Under the pieces are notes generated by a model. That model searched no databases. It worked only from the letters and a program-made list of their open reading frames with translations, and was not told where the DNA came from. A DNA stretch of 31,675 bases from a virus. Below, in pieces: positions 8,580-16,137 of this stretch. The stretch covers positions 1 through 31,675 of IMG/VR virus record IMGVR_UViG_3300031963_000611, one strand, 5' to 3'. Each line of letters begins with the position of its first letter. The stretch's first letter is position 1. The position numbers and the translations under genes are program-made.

Positions 8580-9001
8580 CAACCAAGCGCGAGCAGGTTT
8601 TGGCAGCGATCCGCACGGCGCTGACCGGCACCACCGGCGTAAGCACGCGGATCTATCGCAGCAGGGTGGAGCCGCTGAGCAGGGGGGAAAGCCCAGCCAT
8701 CGTGATCGAGCCGGTCACTGATCAGGCGCAGCAGAACACCAGCCTGCCCACCTTGGATTGGAGCCTCACTGTGCGGATCGCCGTGATCGTGCGCGGCAAC
8801 ATCCCAGATCAGCAGGCTGATGCAACGGTTGAATCAATGCACAGCAAGCTGATGGCAGATCTGACCTTGGGCGGCGTTGCCTATGACATCCAGCCAAGCC
8901 TGGTCAATTTCGAGCTGGTAGAGGCAGACCAACCCGCTGGCGTGATTGCCTGCGATTACATCGTGCGTTATCGCACGCAGGTCGCGAATCTAAGTGCATG
9001 A
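8576..9001 (+). CDS. Tail terminator protein, lambda gpU-like
   Basis: This 141-residue protein likely caps the tail tube and joins it to the head. The pattern fits the minor tail protein U group: an N-terminal helix REQVLAAIRTALTG, then RIYRSRVEPLSRGESPAIVIEP, a central strand LDWSLTVRIAVIVRG, and a C-terminal strand ACDYIVRYRTQ. The order head-tail joining, terminator, major tail protein is the expected one. The start overlaps the previous stop (ATGA). A gap of 68 bp follows, the first real gap in the late operon. Confidence 0.8.
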   Translation: MTTKREQVLAAIRTALTGTTGVSTRIYRSRVEPLSRGESPAIVIEPVTDQAQQNTSLPTLDWSLTVRIAVIVRGNIPDQQADATVESMHSKLMADLTLGGVAYDIQPSLVNFELVEADQPAGVIACDYIVRYRTQVANLSA

Positions 9002-9029
9002 TGGTGGCGGCTACGATAGAAGCTGAGCA

Positions 9030-9043
9030 GGGCCTCGGCGCCC
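9030..9043 (+). other. Small hairpin in the gap before the major tail protein
   Basis: GGGC at 9030-9033 can pair with GCCC at 9040-9043 around a 6-nt loop. No T run follows, so it is not a classical terminator. It might protect the 5' end of a processed tail-protein mRNA. A GGGGAG ribosome-binding site at 9058-9063 stands six bases before the ATG at 9070 and is among the best in the window, fitting high expression of the tail tube protein. Confidence 0.3.
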
Positions 9044-9069
9044 GTTGATTCAACTCTGGGGAGCCACCA

Positions 9070-10005
9070 ATGGCATCAGTTCTGACACGCCGGCGCCTGA
9101 TCCTGGCAAAGATCGAGACCACCTACGGCACTGACTCAACACCAGCAGGCAGTGATGCCATCTTGGTGCGGAACCTTGAGATCCAGCCGTTGCTGTCCGA
9201 AACAGTGAACCGCGAGCTGGTGCGCCCCTTCCTTGGTCAGTCTGATCAGCTGCTCAGTCAGACGCGTGTCGAGGTTTCGTTTGAGGTTGAACTGGCTGGC
9301 TCCGGCACTGCTGGCACTGCACCGGCCTATGGTCCGATTCTGCGGAGCTGCGGTCTCAGCGAAACGCTAGTGACCAGCACGAGCGCTACCTATGCGCCAG
9401 AGAGCGCTGGCTTTGAAAGCTCAACCATCTACTACCACCAAGACGGCATCCGCCACAAGGTGACCGGCTGCCGCGGTACCTTCGAGATGAACTGCGAGGT
9501 GGGCCAGATCCCGGTGATCAGCTTCACGCTGACTGGGATCTACAACGCACCGACTGACACAGCGCTGCCGACGCCTACCTACAACGATCAGGCAACGCCA
9601 GTGATCTTTAAGGAAGGCAACACCACCAGCTTCTCAGCATTCAGCTATGCCGGCTGCCTGATGAGCTACAGCTTCAACATGGCCAATGATGTGATCTACC
9701 GCGAGCTGGTGGGTTGCACCAAGGAGATCATGATCACCAACCGCGCACCCAGCGGCACCGTAGTGATTGAGGCGCCGACGATCACGGCCAAGGATTTCTT
9801 TGCCGCGGCTACTGGCAGCAGCACTGGCAGCATTACCTTCCAGCACGGCCAGACGGCTGGCAACATCGTCACGATGACCACTGCACAATCCGACTTGGGC
9901 AATCTCACCTACTCGGATCAGGACGGCATCCAGATGCTCAACCTGCCATTCATTGCGGTTCCGACCAGTTCAGGCAATGATGAGATGAGTCTGGTCTTCA
10001 CCTGA
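9070..10005 (+). CDS. Major tail (tube) protein
   Basis: This 311-residue protein should polymerise as rings to form the tail tube. It begins MASVLTRRRLILAKIETTYGTD, with the K-x-E-x-x-Y-G-T-D pattern seen at the start of many siphophage tube proteins. It continues with strands such as RVEVSFEVELAGSG and GTFEMNCEVGQIPVISFTLTG, typical of the tail tube fold. The C-terminal part (ITFQHGQTAGNIVTM...QMLNLPF) is also beta-rich. A strong GGGGAG ribosome-binding site and its location between terminator and chaperone genes support the call. Confidence 0.85.
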   Translation: MASVLTRRRLILAKIETTYGTDSTPAGSDAILVRNLEIQPLLSETVNRELVRPFLGQSDQLLSQTRVEVSFEVELAGSGTAGTAPAYGPILRSCGLSETLVTSTSATYAPESAGFESSTIYYHQDGIRHKVTGCRGTFEMNCEVGQIPVISFTLTGIYNAPTDTALPTPTYNDQATPVIFKEGNTTSFSAFSYAGCLMSYSFNMANDVIYRELVGCTKEIMITNRAPSGTVVIEAPTITAKDFFAAATGSSTGSITFQHGQTAGNIVTMTTAQSDLGNLTYSDQDGIQMLNLPFIAVPTSSGNDEMSLVFT

Positions 10006-10009
10006 TCGC

Positions 10010-10390
10010 ATGGCATTTGTCCTCAGTCAATCGCAGAGCTACAGCTGGCCGGTGGTGCTCCGCCTGCCGGCTGATGGCGGCAAGCGTGAAAAGTCGACAT
10101 TTGATGCGGTCTTCAAGCGCCTACCACAAAGCCGCATCAATGAGATCCAACAGCTGGTGCAGCAACGACTCAAGGCTGCTGAGCACAACGAGGATCTGGA
10201 CAATGGCGTGACAGATCAGAGCGTTGCCGATGAGTTGCTCGTCGGCTGGTCTGGCGTGGTGGATGCCGATGGTGATGAGGTGCCATTCACTGAGGCTGCC
10301 AAGGCTCAGCTGCTTGATGTGCCCATGGTGGCTGGCGCATTGATTGGCGCATACTTCGAGTCGCTTGTTGAGCAGAAGCGAAAAAACTGA
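10010..10390 (+). CDS. Tail assembly chaperone, lambda G-like
   Basis: This 126-residue protein should coat the tape measure protein during tail assembly. It starts with a beta segment (SYSWPVVLRLPADGG) and continues with KSTFDAVFKRLPQSRINEIQQLV, VADELLVGWSGVVDADGDEVPF and a helical end, the usual pattern of G-type chaperones. It ends in the codons CGA AAA AAC TGA, so the last sense codons form a slippery site. A fraction of ribosomes should shift to the -1 frame and add the T-like domain encoded from 10387. It begins 4 bp after the major tail protein stop. Confidence 0.85.
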   Translation: MAFVLSQSQSYSWPVVLRLPADGGKREKSTFDAVFKRLPQSRINEIQQLVQQRLKAAEHNEDLDNGVTDQSVADELLVGWSGVVDADGDEVPFTEAAKAQLLDVPMVAGALIGAYFESLVEQKRKN

Positions 10391-10421
10391 TCGGCGCCGC
10401 TGAGTATTGGGCCAGTGGCGC
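10381..10421 (+). promoter_or_regulatory. Programmed -1 ribosomal frameshift site
   Basis: The heptamer A AAA AAC occupies 10381-10387 exactly in phase with the zero frame (AAA AAC then stop TGA). Six bases later comes a 9-bp stem, GCGCCGCTG at 10394-10402 with CAGTGGCGC at 10413-10421 (one G-U pair), closing a 10-nt loop. Both parts match the known layout of -1 shift sites in phage tail chaperone genes. The -1 frame is open from here to 10713. Confidence 0.85.
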
Positions 10422-10713
10422 AACGATTGATGAAACTGAGGATGACGCTGCAGCCTTCGGGCTGGTGCTGCCAGATCTCAGTCAACGCAACGAGCACTAC
10501 GAAGTGATTGCTGATGCGTGGCCGGTGGTTGAGCTGTTCCTCAGGGTGCAGACGCAGTGGCGTGCCGGATCATCCGGCATCGTCGGTTTGGACTATGGCG
10601 CTGTGCGATGGGTCATGGATCTGTATCAGATCGACGACCCACGCATGATGCTTGAGGACCTGCAGGTGATCGAGGCTAAAGTGGTTGAGATCGTCAACAG
10701 CCGCAAGGATTAA
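10387..10713 (+). CDS. T-domain of the frameshifted tail chaperone (GT)
   Basis: This stretch is in the -1 frame relative to the upstream chaperone gene and encodes 108 residues as an extension, giving a fusion of about 234 residues. In lambda the GT product binds the tape measure protein and recruits tail tube subunits. The sequence has the pattern seen in DUF1799 proteins: AWPVVELFLRVQTQWRAG followed by VGLDYGAVRWVMDLY. A GTG at 10465 could start a free product, but no ribosome-binding site precedes it and the open frame reaches back to the slippery site. The stop is 3 bp before the tape measure ATG. Confidence 0.85.
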   Translation: MIGAAEYWASGATIDETEDDAAAFGLVLPDLSQRNEHYEVIADAWPVVELFLRVQTQWRAGSSGIVGLDYGAVRWVMDLYQIDDPRMMLEDLQVIEAKVVEIVNSRKD

Positions 10714-10716
10714 GCC

Positions 10717-12453
10717 ATGGCGTTGGACATGACTACGGCTCTGACCATCAGAGCCAAGGTCGATGGCACCAATGAAGTCAATGCGCTTAATGCTGCACTG
10801 GGTAAGACAAGCCAGCAGGCCACTAGCGCAGCAGGTGCATTCGGCAAGCTTGGCCAGGTAACAGGCAAGATCACTGCTGGCGTTGGATCGTTGATTCCAG
10901 CCGCTGCATTGGCCGGGTTGGCTGCCATCGCAAAGCGAACAATTGATGCAGCAGACAATCTGAACGACCTGAGCCAGCGAACTGGCGTGGCTGTTGAAAG
11001 CCTCAGCCGGTTTGGCAATGCTGCAGCTGACAGCGGCAGCTCGGTTGATGAGGTTGCCAAGGCCATGAGCCGACTGGCGCGAGGTGTTGTTGATCCTGCA
11101 TCCAAGACATCTGAAGCACTCAGAAGCATTGGCATTAGTGCGGTTGACGCAAACGGCAAGGTGAAGAGCCTTGATGAGATCATGCTGTCGATCTCGGATG
11201 TCTTTGCCAAGCTGCCAGACGGTGCTGAAAAAGCAGCGCTTGCGCAGGAACTGTTCGGCAAGAGTGGCGTCAACCTGATTCCGCTTTTGAATCAAGGCCG
11301 TGAAGCTCTCAGTCAATACTCAGCAACGATCGACACAGAGTTGGCGCAGGCATCAGACAAGTTCAACGACACGCTAAACGCGATTGGCATTGCATTAGCT
11401 GGGCCATTCAGTGATGCCGTGACGGCATTGCTGCCTGCCATCACAGCGATTGCTGAGGCGTTGGTGGGACTCATCCAAGGATTCTCGGCATTGCCTGAAC
11501 CACTGCAGTCCGCGATTCTCATCTTCGGTGGATTGGTTACTGCCTTCGCTGCACTGGCGCCAGCTATCTCCGCGGTAATTTCAATCATCACCACGATCGG
11601 CCCGGCCATCGGCACAGTCATAGGTGCATTAACCGGATCCGGTGGATTACTTGCCGCTATCGCTGCTGTGTTTAGTGGGCCAGTTGGGTGGGTTGCACTT
11701 GCCGTTGCTGCAGGCATTGCGATCTACGCATTCCGTGATGATATCGCTGAGGCGTTCAAGGCGATAGGCGAGGTGATCACTGCTGCTGCCAAGTTGTATT
11801 ACAACGTTTTCATCAAGCCAGTGGTCACTGGCGTTGACATAGTGATTCGCGGCATCAAGGCAGGATTCAGCTCGCTGGCCAGCATCTTGACTGCGCCATT
11901 CACAGCGGCGATCAACGTAATCAAAAACGTATTCCGTGGCTTGCTGCAGTTCATCGCCAATGGCATCAACACGGCAACACGTGGCATCAACGTCTTGATC
12001 GCTGGCTACAACCGTCTACCTGCGCCTGACATTCCGACAATCCCACAAGTCACAGTTCCGGCCTTTGCTGCTGGTGGTGTCGTCTCAGGCCCCACCCTGG
12101 CCATGGTTGGCGAGGCTGGTCCTGAATACATCATCCCCGAACACAAGATGGCCAAGGCCGCGACTAACTATCTTTCAGGTCTTCGCGGCAGCAATGTAAT
12201 TCCTGCATTTGCAAGTGGCGGATATGTTGGTGGGCCAGGTGGTTTTGCCTTGAGCGGTGGGCCAGGTGATTTTGCCCTGAAGGGTGGTGCAGCAAATACC
12301 ACTGTGCAGATCACTACCGGCCCGGTGCTGCAGCAAGATAGCCAGCGATATGTGACTGTTAAAGATCTTGAGCTAGCATTAAAACAGTTTGGCGATCAAA
12401 TCTTTCGCAATAATCGCTCTTATGGCGGCCGGCGTTATCAAGGTGCATTCTGA
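10717..12453 (+). CDS. Tape measure protein
   Basis: This 578-residue protein sets tail length and is ejected with the DNA. The N-terminal half is helical (KVDGTNEVNALNAALGKTSQQ, then NLNDLSQRTGVAVESLSRFGNAA). The centre carries long hydrophobic stretches (GSLIPAAALAGLAAIA; LIFGGLVTAFAALAPAISAV; GPVGWVALAVAAGIAIYAF), as expected for a protein that may enter the host membrane. The C-terminus has FAAGGVVSGPTLAMVGEAGPE, a well-known tape measure ending, followed by glycine-rich repeats. At about 1.5 angstrom per residue the tail would be near 85-90 nm. The gene follows the G/GT pair directly. Confidence 0.93.
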   Translation: MALDMTTALTIRAKVDGTNEVNALNAALGKTSQQATSAAGAFGKLGQVTGKITAGVGSLIPAAALAGLAAIAKRTIDAADNLNDLSQRTGVAVESLSRFGNAAADSGSSVDEVAKAMSRLARGVVDPASKTSEALRSIGISAVDANGKVKSLDEIMLSISDVFAKLPDGAEKAALAQELFGKSGVNLIPLLNQGREALSQYSATIDTELAQASDKFNDTLNAIGIALAGPFSDAVTALLPAITAIAEALVGLIQGFSALPEPLQSAILIFGGLVTAFAALAPAISAVISIITTIGPAIGTVIGALTGSGGLLAAIAAVFSGPVGWVALAVAAGIAIYAFRDDIAEAFKAIGEVITAAAKLYYNVFIKPVVTGVDIVIRGIKAGFSSLASILTAPFTAAINVIKNVFRGLLQFIANGINTATRGINVLIAGYNRLPAPDIPTIPQVTVPAFAAGGVVSGPTLAMVGEAGPEYIIPEHKMAKAATNYLSGLRGSNVIPAFASGGYVGGPGGFALSGGPGDFALKGGAANTTVQITTGPVLQQDSQRYVTVKDLELALKQFGDQIFRNNRSYGGRRYQGAF

Positions 12454-12917
12454 TGAGCAACAGGGCGCAAAGCCAATACCTGCGCATCTTTGATGCAACC
12501 ACCACCTACGCCAGGTGGCAGACCTACTACGTGAATCAGACCGTAACGCTTGGTGGCGCCAGCTGGTCATACATGCCATTCAGCGCTAGCGGCATCATTG
12601 AATCCGGCGCCAGTGGCGGCAAATCGGTGAGCATCACAGTGCCAGCCACCAACAGCGTGGTGCAAGCATTCACGCTCGCATTGAGCTACGGCCGGTTCTG
12701 CGAGCTCAAGATCTATGAGTTTGACAGCCGACTGGATAACACCGCACCGCAAGCTGGGCAGGACTTGATCGCCAGCTACACCGCTGAGGTGGTGGATGTC
12801 TCTGGTAGCTTCACACGGCTTGATGTGGAGCTTGGCAGTAGCCTGTCACCAGTAGGCGCGCAGGTGCCGCCGCGTAAGTTCACCACCTATCAGATCGGGT
12901 CGCCACTGCGGATATGA
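12453..12917 (+). CDS. Distal minor tail protein (lambda L/DUF1833-like)
   Basis: This 154-residue protein lies between tape measure and tail tip, where lambda has M and L. It is beta-rich: NQTVTLGGASWSYMPFSASG, KSVSITVPATNSVVQAFTLA, then FCELKIYEFDSRL and VDVSGSFTRLDVELGS. The motif PRKFTTYQIGSPLRI at the end resembles the C-terminus of DUF1833-type tail proteins, but it lacks the cysteine cluster of lambda L. It should connect the tube to the tip. Overlaps of one and four bases with its neighbours show tight coupling. Confidence 0.6.
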   Translation: MSNRAQSQYLRIFDATTTYARWQTYYVNQTVTLGGASWSYMPFSASGIIESGASGGKSVSITVPATNSVVQAFTLALSYGRFCELKIYEFDSRLDNTAPQAGQDLIASYTAEVVDVSGSFTRLDVELGSSLSPVGAQVPPRKFTTYQIGSPLRI

Positions 12918-15244
12918 GCCTCAACATCTCGGATCCGCTATCGCTCTTGGCTTACCAAAGCGGCCTAGCTGATCCGCCACTACTCGAGGCAGCAGCACAA
13001 GCCGCTGATGATCTGACCAGCCAGCAGCGCGCATACAAGATCGGCGATCCGGTACCGATCGTCTTCTGTCGCCGCGTCTCCAACAATGGCGGCGTCATGG
13101 TCAGCCCCGGCGCAACAGAAGCGCGCTATCAGAACGATGGCACCACCAATGCGCTGACCGTCAGCTTAATGGTGGTGCTCAGTGAAGGCGAACTGCCGCA
13201 GATCGCCATCAAGGATTGTTTCGTCGGGCCATGCCGCCAAGGCACTTGGAATCAAACCTATGACCGAAGAGCCGGTACATGGACGCCCGGCAACTTCGTC
13301 ACCACCGTATCCGGCAAGGATCCATGGGCGTGCCCTTACTACTGCGGCACATCAGGGCGATATGAAGACATGACCACAATGAGCTATGTGAACACGTTCG
13401 TGGATGGCAGCGAACGATGGGAGCATCAGCTGCATGTGTTCGTGCGTCAAGGCATTCAGATCACGCGGATCATTGATAGCACGTTGGGACCTAGTAACAA
13501 CGTGATTGATCTGGCGATTTACCTGATGAATCAATCAGGCCGGATCCCGAGCACGCTGATCGACAACACGCAGATGTTGGCCGCGGCCAACTTCACCGAG
13601 ACCAATGGGCTGCATTTCAATGGCGTGTTTCAGGAGAGCCTGAACCTTGACGAATGGCTCGAGCAGATCAGCAACGACTACCTGCTGCGCCTTGTGGAGC
13701 TGAACGGCAAGTTCGGATTTAAGCCACGGCTACCGGTGAATGCAAACCATACGATCAAGACCACTGCCATCGGATGGTCGTTCACGTTCACTGAGGATCA
13801 CCTGCTACCGGATGGTTTCGAGATCCAATACATCCCTCTGAGCGAGCGGCAGCCTGTCACGCTGCAGATGATGTGGCGGCAGCAACCAGATTCTGACATT
13901 GGATTTGCGCGCACTACTGAGATCAGCTATACCGGCGAAGCATCAGCTGGTCCGTTTGAGCAGTATGACCTCAGCGGCTACTGCACCAGCGAAACACATG
14001 CCGTCAAGGTTGGCGCGTACCGCTTGGCGCGACGCAAATACATCACGCATACGCTGAGGCTGACAGTGCGTCCTGCCAGCTACAACAGCACGTTGACACT
14101 GGGCGATATCGTGCGCGTCAGGCTGCGCCGCGAGACAGCGCTAGCAGCATTGGACTATCACGACTTTCTGTATGAGGTCGAGCGGATTGAGAAAACGGCG
14201 AGTGGTGCGTGCGTCTTTGATCTGACGCACTATCCGATCGATTCACAAGGCCGCAGCTTGGTGGCGCTTGAAGTGGCAGCTGCAACAGCGCCAGGTATCA
14301 CGATCGCAGCAGGCCGCAGTGATTACAGCTGCGACGACAACTCATCATCAGACAACACGCCAGTCGGTGGTGGCGGCATTGATTACCCGGCGTTTGATGA
14401 CACGCCTGATATAGGCGATGCCACGGTTGATCTGCCTGCACCGACTGAATCAACATGGCCAGAAGGCGGCAGCCCGCCCATCGGTCCTGATGTGACGCAG
14501 CCTCCCGGCGAGTCCAGTGGCGGTCAGACACCAATCGGCGGATGGGACAATCCGGCTGATCCGCTTGAAAAACCAATCCCCAAGCAGCCGATTGATGGAG
14601 CAACAGGTCCTGATGACGTGCCAATAGTTGACGACATACTATCAGTGCCACAGGTCAACTTTGCTTGTGCTGGCCAAGTGTGTTGGAGCAAGATCAACAA
14701 AAACACAGGAGTAGAAACCAATATTGCCTGTCAAGACCAACCGATTGCTGGATCGTGGGATTTATTACTCACAACCAACGAAATTGATCATTACATCGTT
14801 GCGACTGGCCGATGCAAGGACCCATCAACACCAGATGGGTGGGGACCTCCGCAAACACTGGGACAGACGCCAGCGGTTATTGCAACAGCTGGAACATGGG
14901 GCTATTCGGGCGTCATGACAGATGGGTACACATCTGCAACAACAAATGTTTCAGAGACATTTACCTTGTCGGCCGGACAGTATCTAACCGTTGCCGCCGA
15001 TACGATCAGCGACGTGATCATTGGAAACCCAATAGAAGGCAGCGCGTCGAAATTTAACGCCAACGCCACAATAACAAGAACAAGCGTGCCTTGCTCGGGA
15101 GGCGGAAGCGGTTTCTACATCTACAGAAAGTCTTCGACTGGTTCGATCATATCAGTAACTTACCTGGGTGGAATAACCATGTCATGCTTCTATCCTTCAG
15201 GCACGCAACATACGATCACAGGATCCTTCACGAAAACAAGTTAA
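12914..15244 (+). CDS. Tail tip / host specificity protein, lambda gpJ-like
   Basis: This 776-residue protein probably forms the tail hub and central fibre. The first ~460 residues carry hub-like motifs (RAYKIGDPVPIVFCRRVSNNGG near 37-58; FQESLNLDEWLEQISNDYLLRL; LRLTVRPASYNSTLTLGDIVRVRLR). Residues ~475-575 are a Gly/Pro/Asp-rich, probably disordered linker. The last ~190 residues form a cysteine-containing beta-rich domain likely to face the host (CAGQVCWSKINKNTG; GPPQTLGQTPAVIATAGTWGYSG). Codon use becomes more A/T-rich after about 14690, suggesting that the tip domain was exchanged. It starts with an ATGA overlap. Confidence 0.8.
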   Translation: MSLNISDPLSLLAYQSGLADPPLLEAAAQAADDLTSQQRAYKIGDPVPIVFCRRVSNNGGVMVSPGATEARYQNDGTTNALTVSLMVVLSEGELPQIAIKDCFVGPCRQGTWNQTYDRRAGTWTPGNFVTTVSGKDPWACPYYCGTSGRYEDMTTMSYVNTFVDGSERWEHQLHVFVRQGIQITRIIDSTLGPSNNVIDLAIYLMNQSGRIPSTLIDNTQMLAAANFTETNGLHFNGVFQESLNLDEWLEQISNDYLLRLVELNGKFGFKPRLPVNANHTIKTTAIGWSFTFTEDHLLPDGFEIQYIPLSERQPVTLQMMWRQQPDSDIGFARTTEISYTGEASAGPFEQYDLSGYCTSETHAVKVGAYRLARRKYITHTLRLTVRPASYNSTLTLGDIVRVRLRRETALAALDYHDFLYEVERIEKTASGACVFDLTHYPIDSQGRSLVALEVAAATAPGITIAAGRSDYSCDDNSSSDNTPVGGGGIDYPAFDDTPDIGDATVDLPAPTESTWPEGGSPPIGPDVTQPPGESSGGQTPIGGWDNPADPLEKPIPKQPIDGATGPDDVPIVDDILSVPQVNFACAGQVCWSKINKNTGVETNIACQDQPIAGSWDLLLTTNEIDHYIVATGRCKDPSTPDGWGPPQTLGQTPAVIATAGTWGYSGVMTDGYTSATTNVSETFTLSAGQYLTVAADTISDVIIGNPIEGSASKFNANATITRTSVPCSGGGSGFYIYRKSSTGSIISVTYLGGITMSCFYPSGTQHTITGSFTKTS

Positions 15245-15247
15245 GCC

Positions 15248-15616
15248 ATGGCCACCTTTCCCGCGCTATCACCAGCAAGTCGCACCTATACGCCTGGCAC
15301 CAATGCCAGCAGTGAATTCGCCGTATTGGATGGCTATCAATCCAGCGTGCGCCACAGCAATGCAAGCGTTGGCCACGTGCTGCGCATGACCTTCACACGG
15401 CTCACATCTGCCGAGTCGTTCAACCTCGTCAGCCATTACAGCTTGCATGGCATCTTCGAGCCGTTTGATCTGCCAAGCTCAGTTCTGATCGCCACAAACC
15501 TGACGTTTCCATCAGGCTATCTATGGCGCTACCTATCGCCGCCGCAGATCGAGCAGTCATGTGACATCACTGATGCCACAGTAGAGCTGCAGCTCCTGCC
15601 GCCATACCTGATATGA
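15248..15616 (+). CDS. Minor tail protein, paralogue of the next gene
   Basis: This 122-residue protein begins 3 bp after the tail tip stop. It shares a layout with the following gene: an opening FPALSPASRTYTPG, a segment SSVRHSNASVGHVLRMTFTRL, an HYSLHG turn, and a hydrophobic end ATVELQLLPPYLI. Proteins of this type occur beside tip genes in cyanophages and are thought to be part of the baseplate-like tip. I cannot give a precise role. Its stop overlaps the next start (ATGA). Confidence 0.6.
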   Translation: MATFPALSPASRTYTPGTNASSEFAVLDGYQSSVRHSNASVGHVLRMTFTRLTSAESFNLVSHYSLHGIFEPFDLPSSVLIATNLTFPSGYLWRYLSPPQIEQSCDITDATVELQLLPPYLI

Positions 15617-16137
15617 ACGCCTACCCATCGCTATCACCTGCTGGTTTCAGCTATGACCTTGGCGGATTGAATGTCAGCGTTGAGGACACGATCAATGGTG
15701 CGCCCGTTCTGTTCAGGCACAGCCTGCGGCAAAGCAACTACCGCTTGGTGCTGACCTACACCAACCTGACAGAAGCTCAGGCCACGCTGATCCGTGATCA
15801 CTACGTCGACGCGGCCGGCAGTCATCGCACCTTCACGGTATCAAGCACCCTATGGGGCAGCGCTGATGTAGTGCCATCTGATGCGTTCTACCGCTATGGC
15901 GCCAAACCAGACGAGGTGCAACGTGGCGTCTACACCGATATGACCGTTGAGCTGGTCGCACTGATCGGCAACTTCCTGCTCTACACCCTCGTGGGCGAAC
16001 CTGCTGCGCTTGGTGCAGAGGCTGCCTTCACCTCCTACGCAATGAGTGGCACCGCGCCATTCATCTTGCAAGCAGACGATGCCGATCCGGCAGTGGCTGC
16101 CACTCTTATCATTCAAGCTGGTGGTGCTGAATCATGA
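15613..16137 (+). CDS. Minor tail protein, paralogue of the previous gene
   Basis: This 174-residue protein mirrors the preceding one: YPSLSPAGFSYDLGG at the start, PVLFRHSLRQSNYRLVLTYTNLTEAQA in the middle, then DHYVDAAGSHRTFTVSS and VYTDMTVELVAL. After residue ~125 it has an added 45-residue tail rich in Ala and beta-branched residues (FTSYAMSGTAPFILQADDAD). The two probably arose by tandem duplication and may form a heteromeric tip structure. The ATGA overlap leads directly to the long fibre gene. Function beyond 'tail structural' is unknown. Confidence 0.6.
   Translation: MNAYPSLSPAGFSYDLGGLNVSVEDTINGAPVLFRHSLRQSNYRLVLTYTNLTEAQATLIRDHYVDAAGSHRTFTVSSTLWGSADVVPSDAFYRYGAKPDEVQRGVYTDMTVELVALIGNFLLYTLVGEPAALGAEAAFTSYAMSGTAPFILQADDADPAVAATLIIQAGGAES

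Noticed and set aside
10465-10713. Separate 82-residue gene starting at GTG
   Set aside because: The frame is open back to the slippery heptamer and there is no ribosome-binding site at the GTG, so a frameshift product explains it better.
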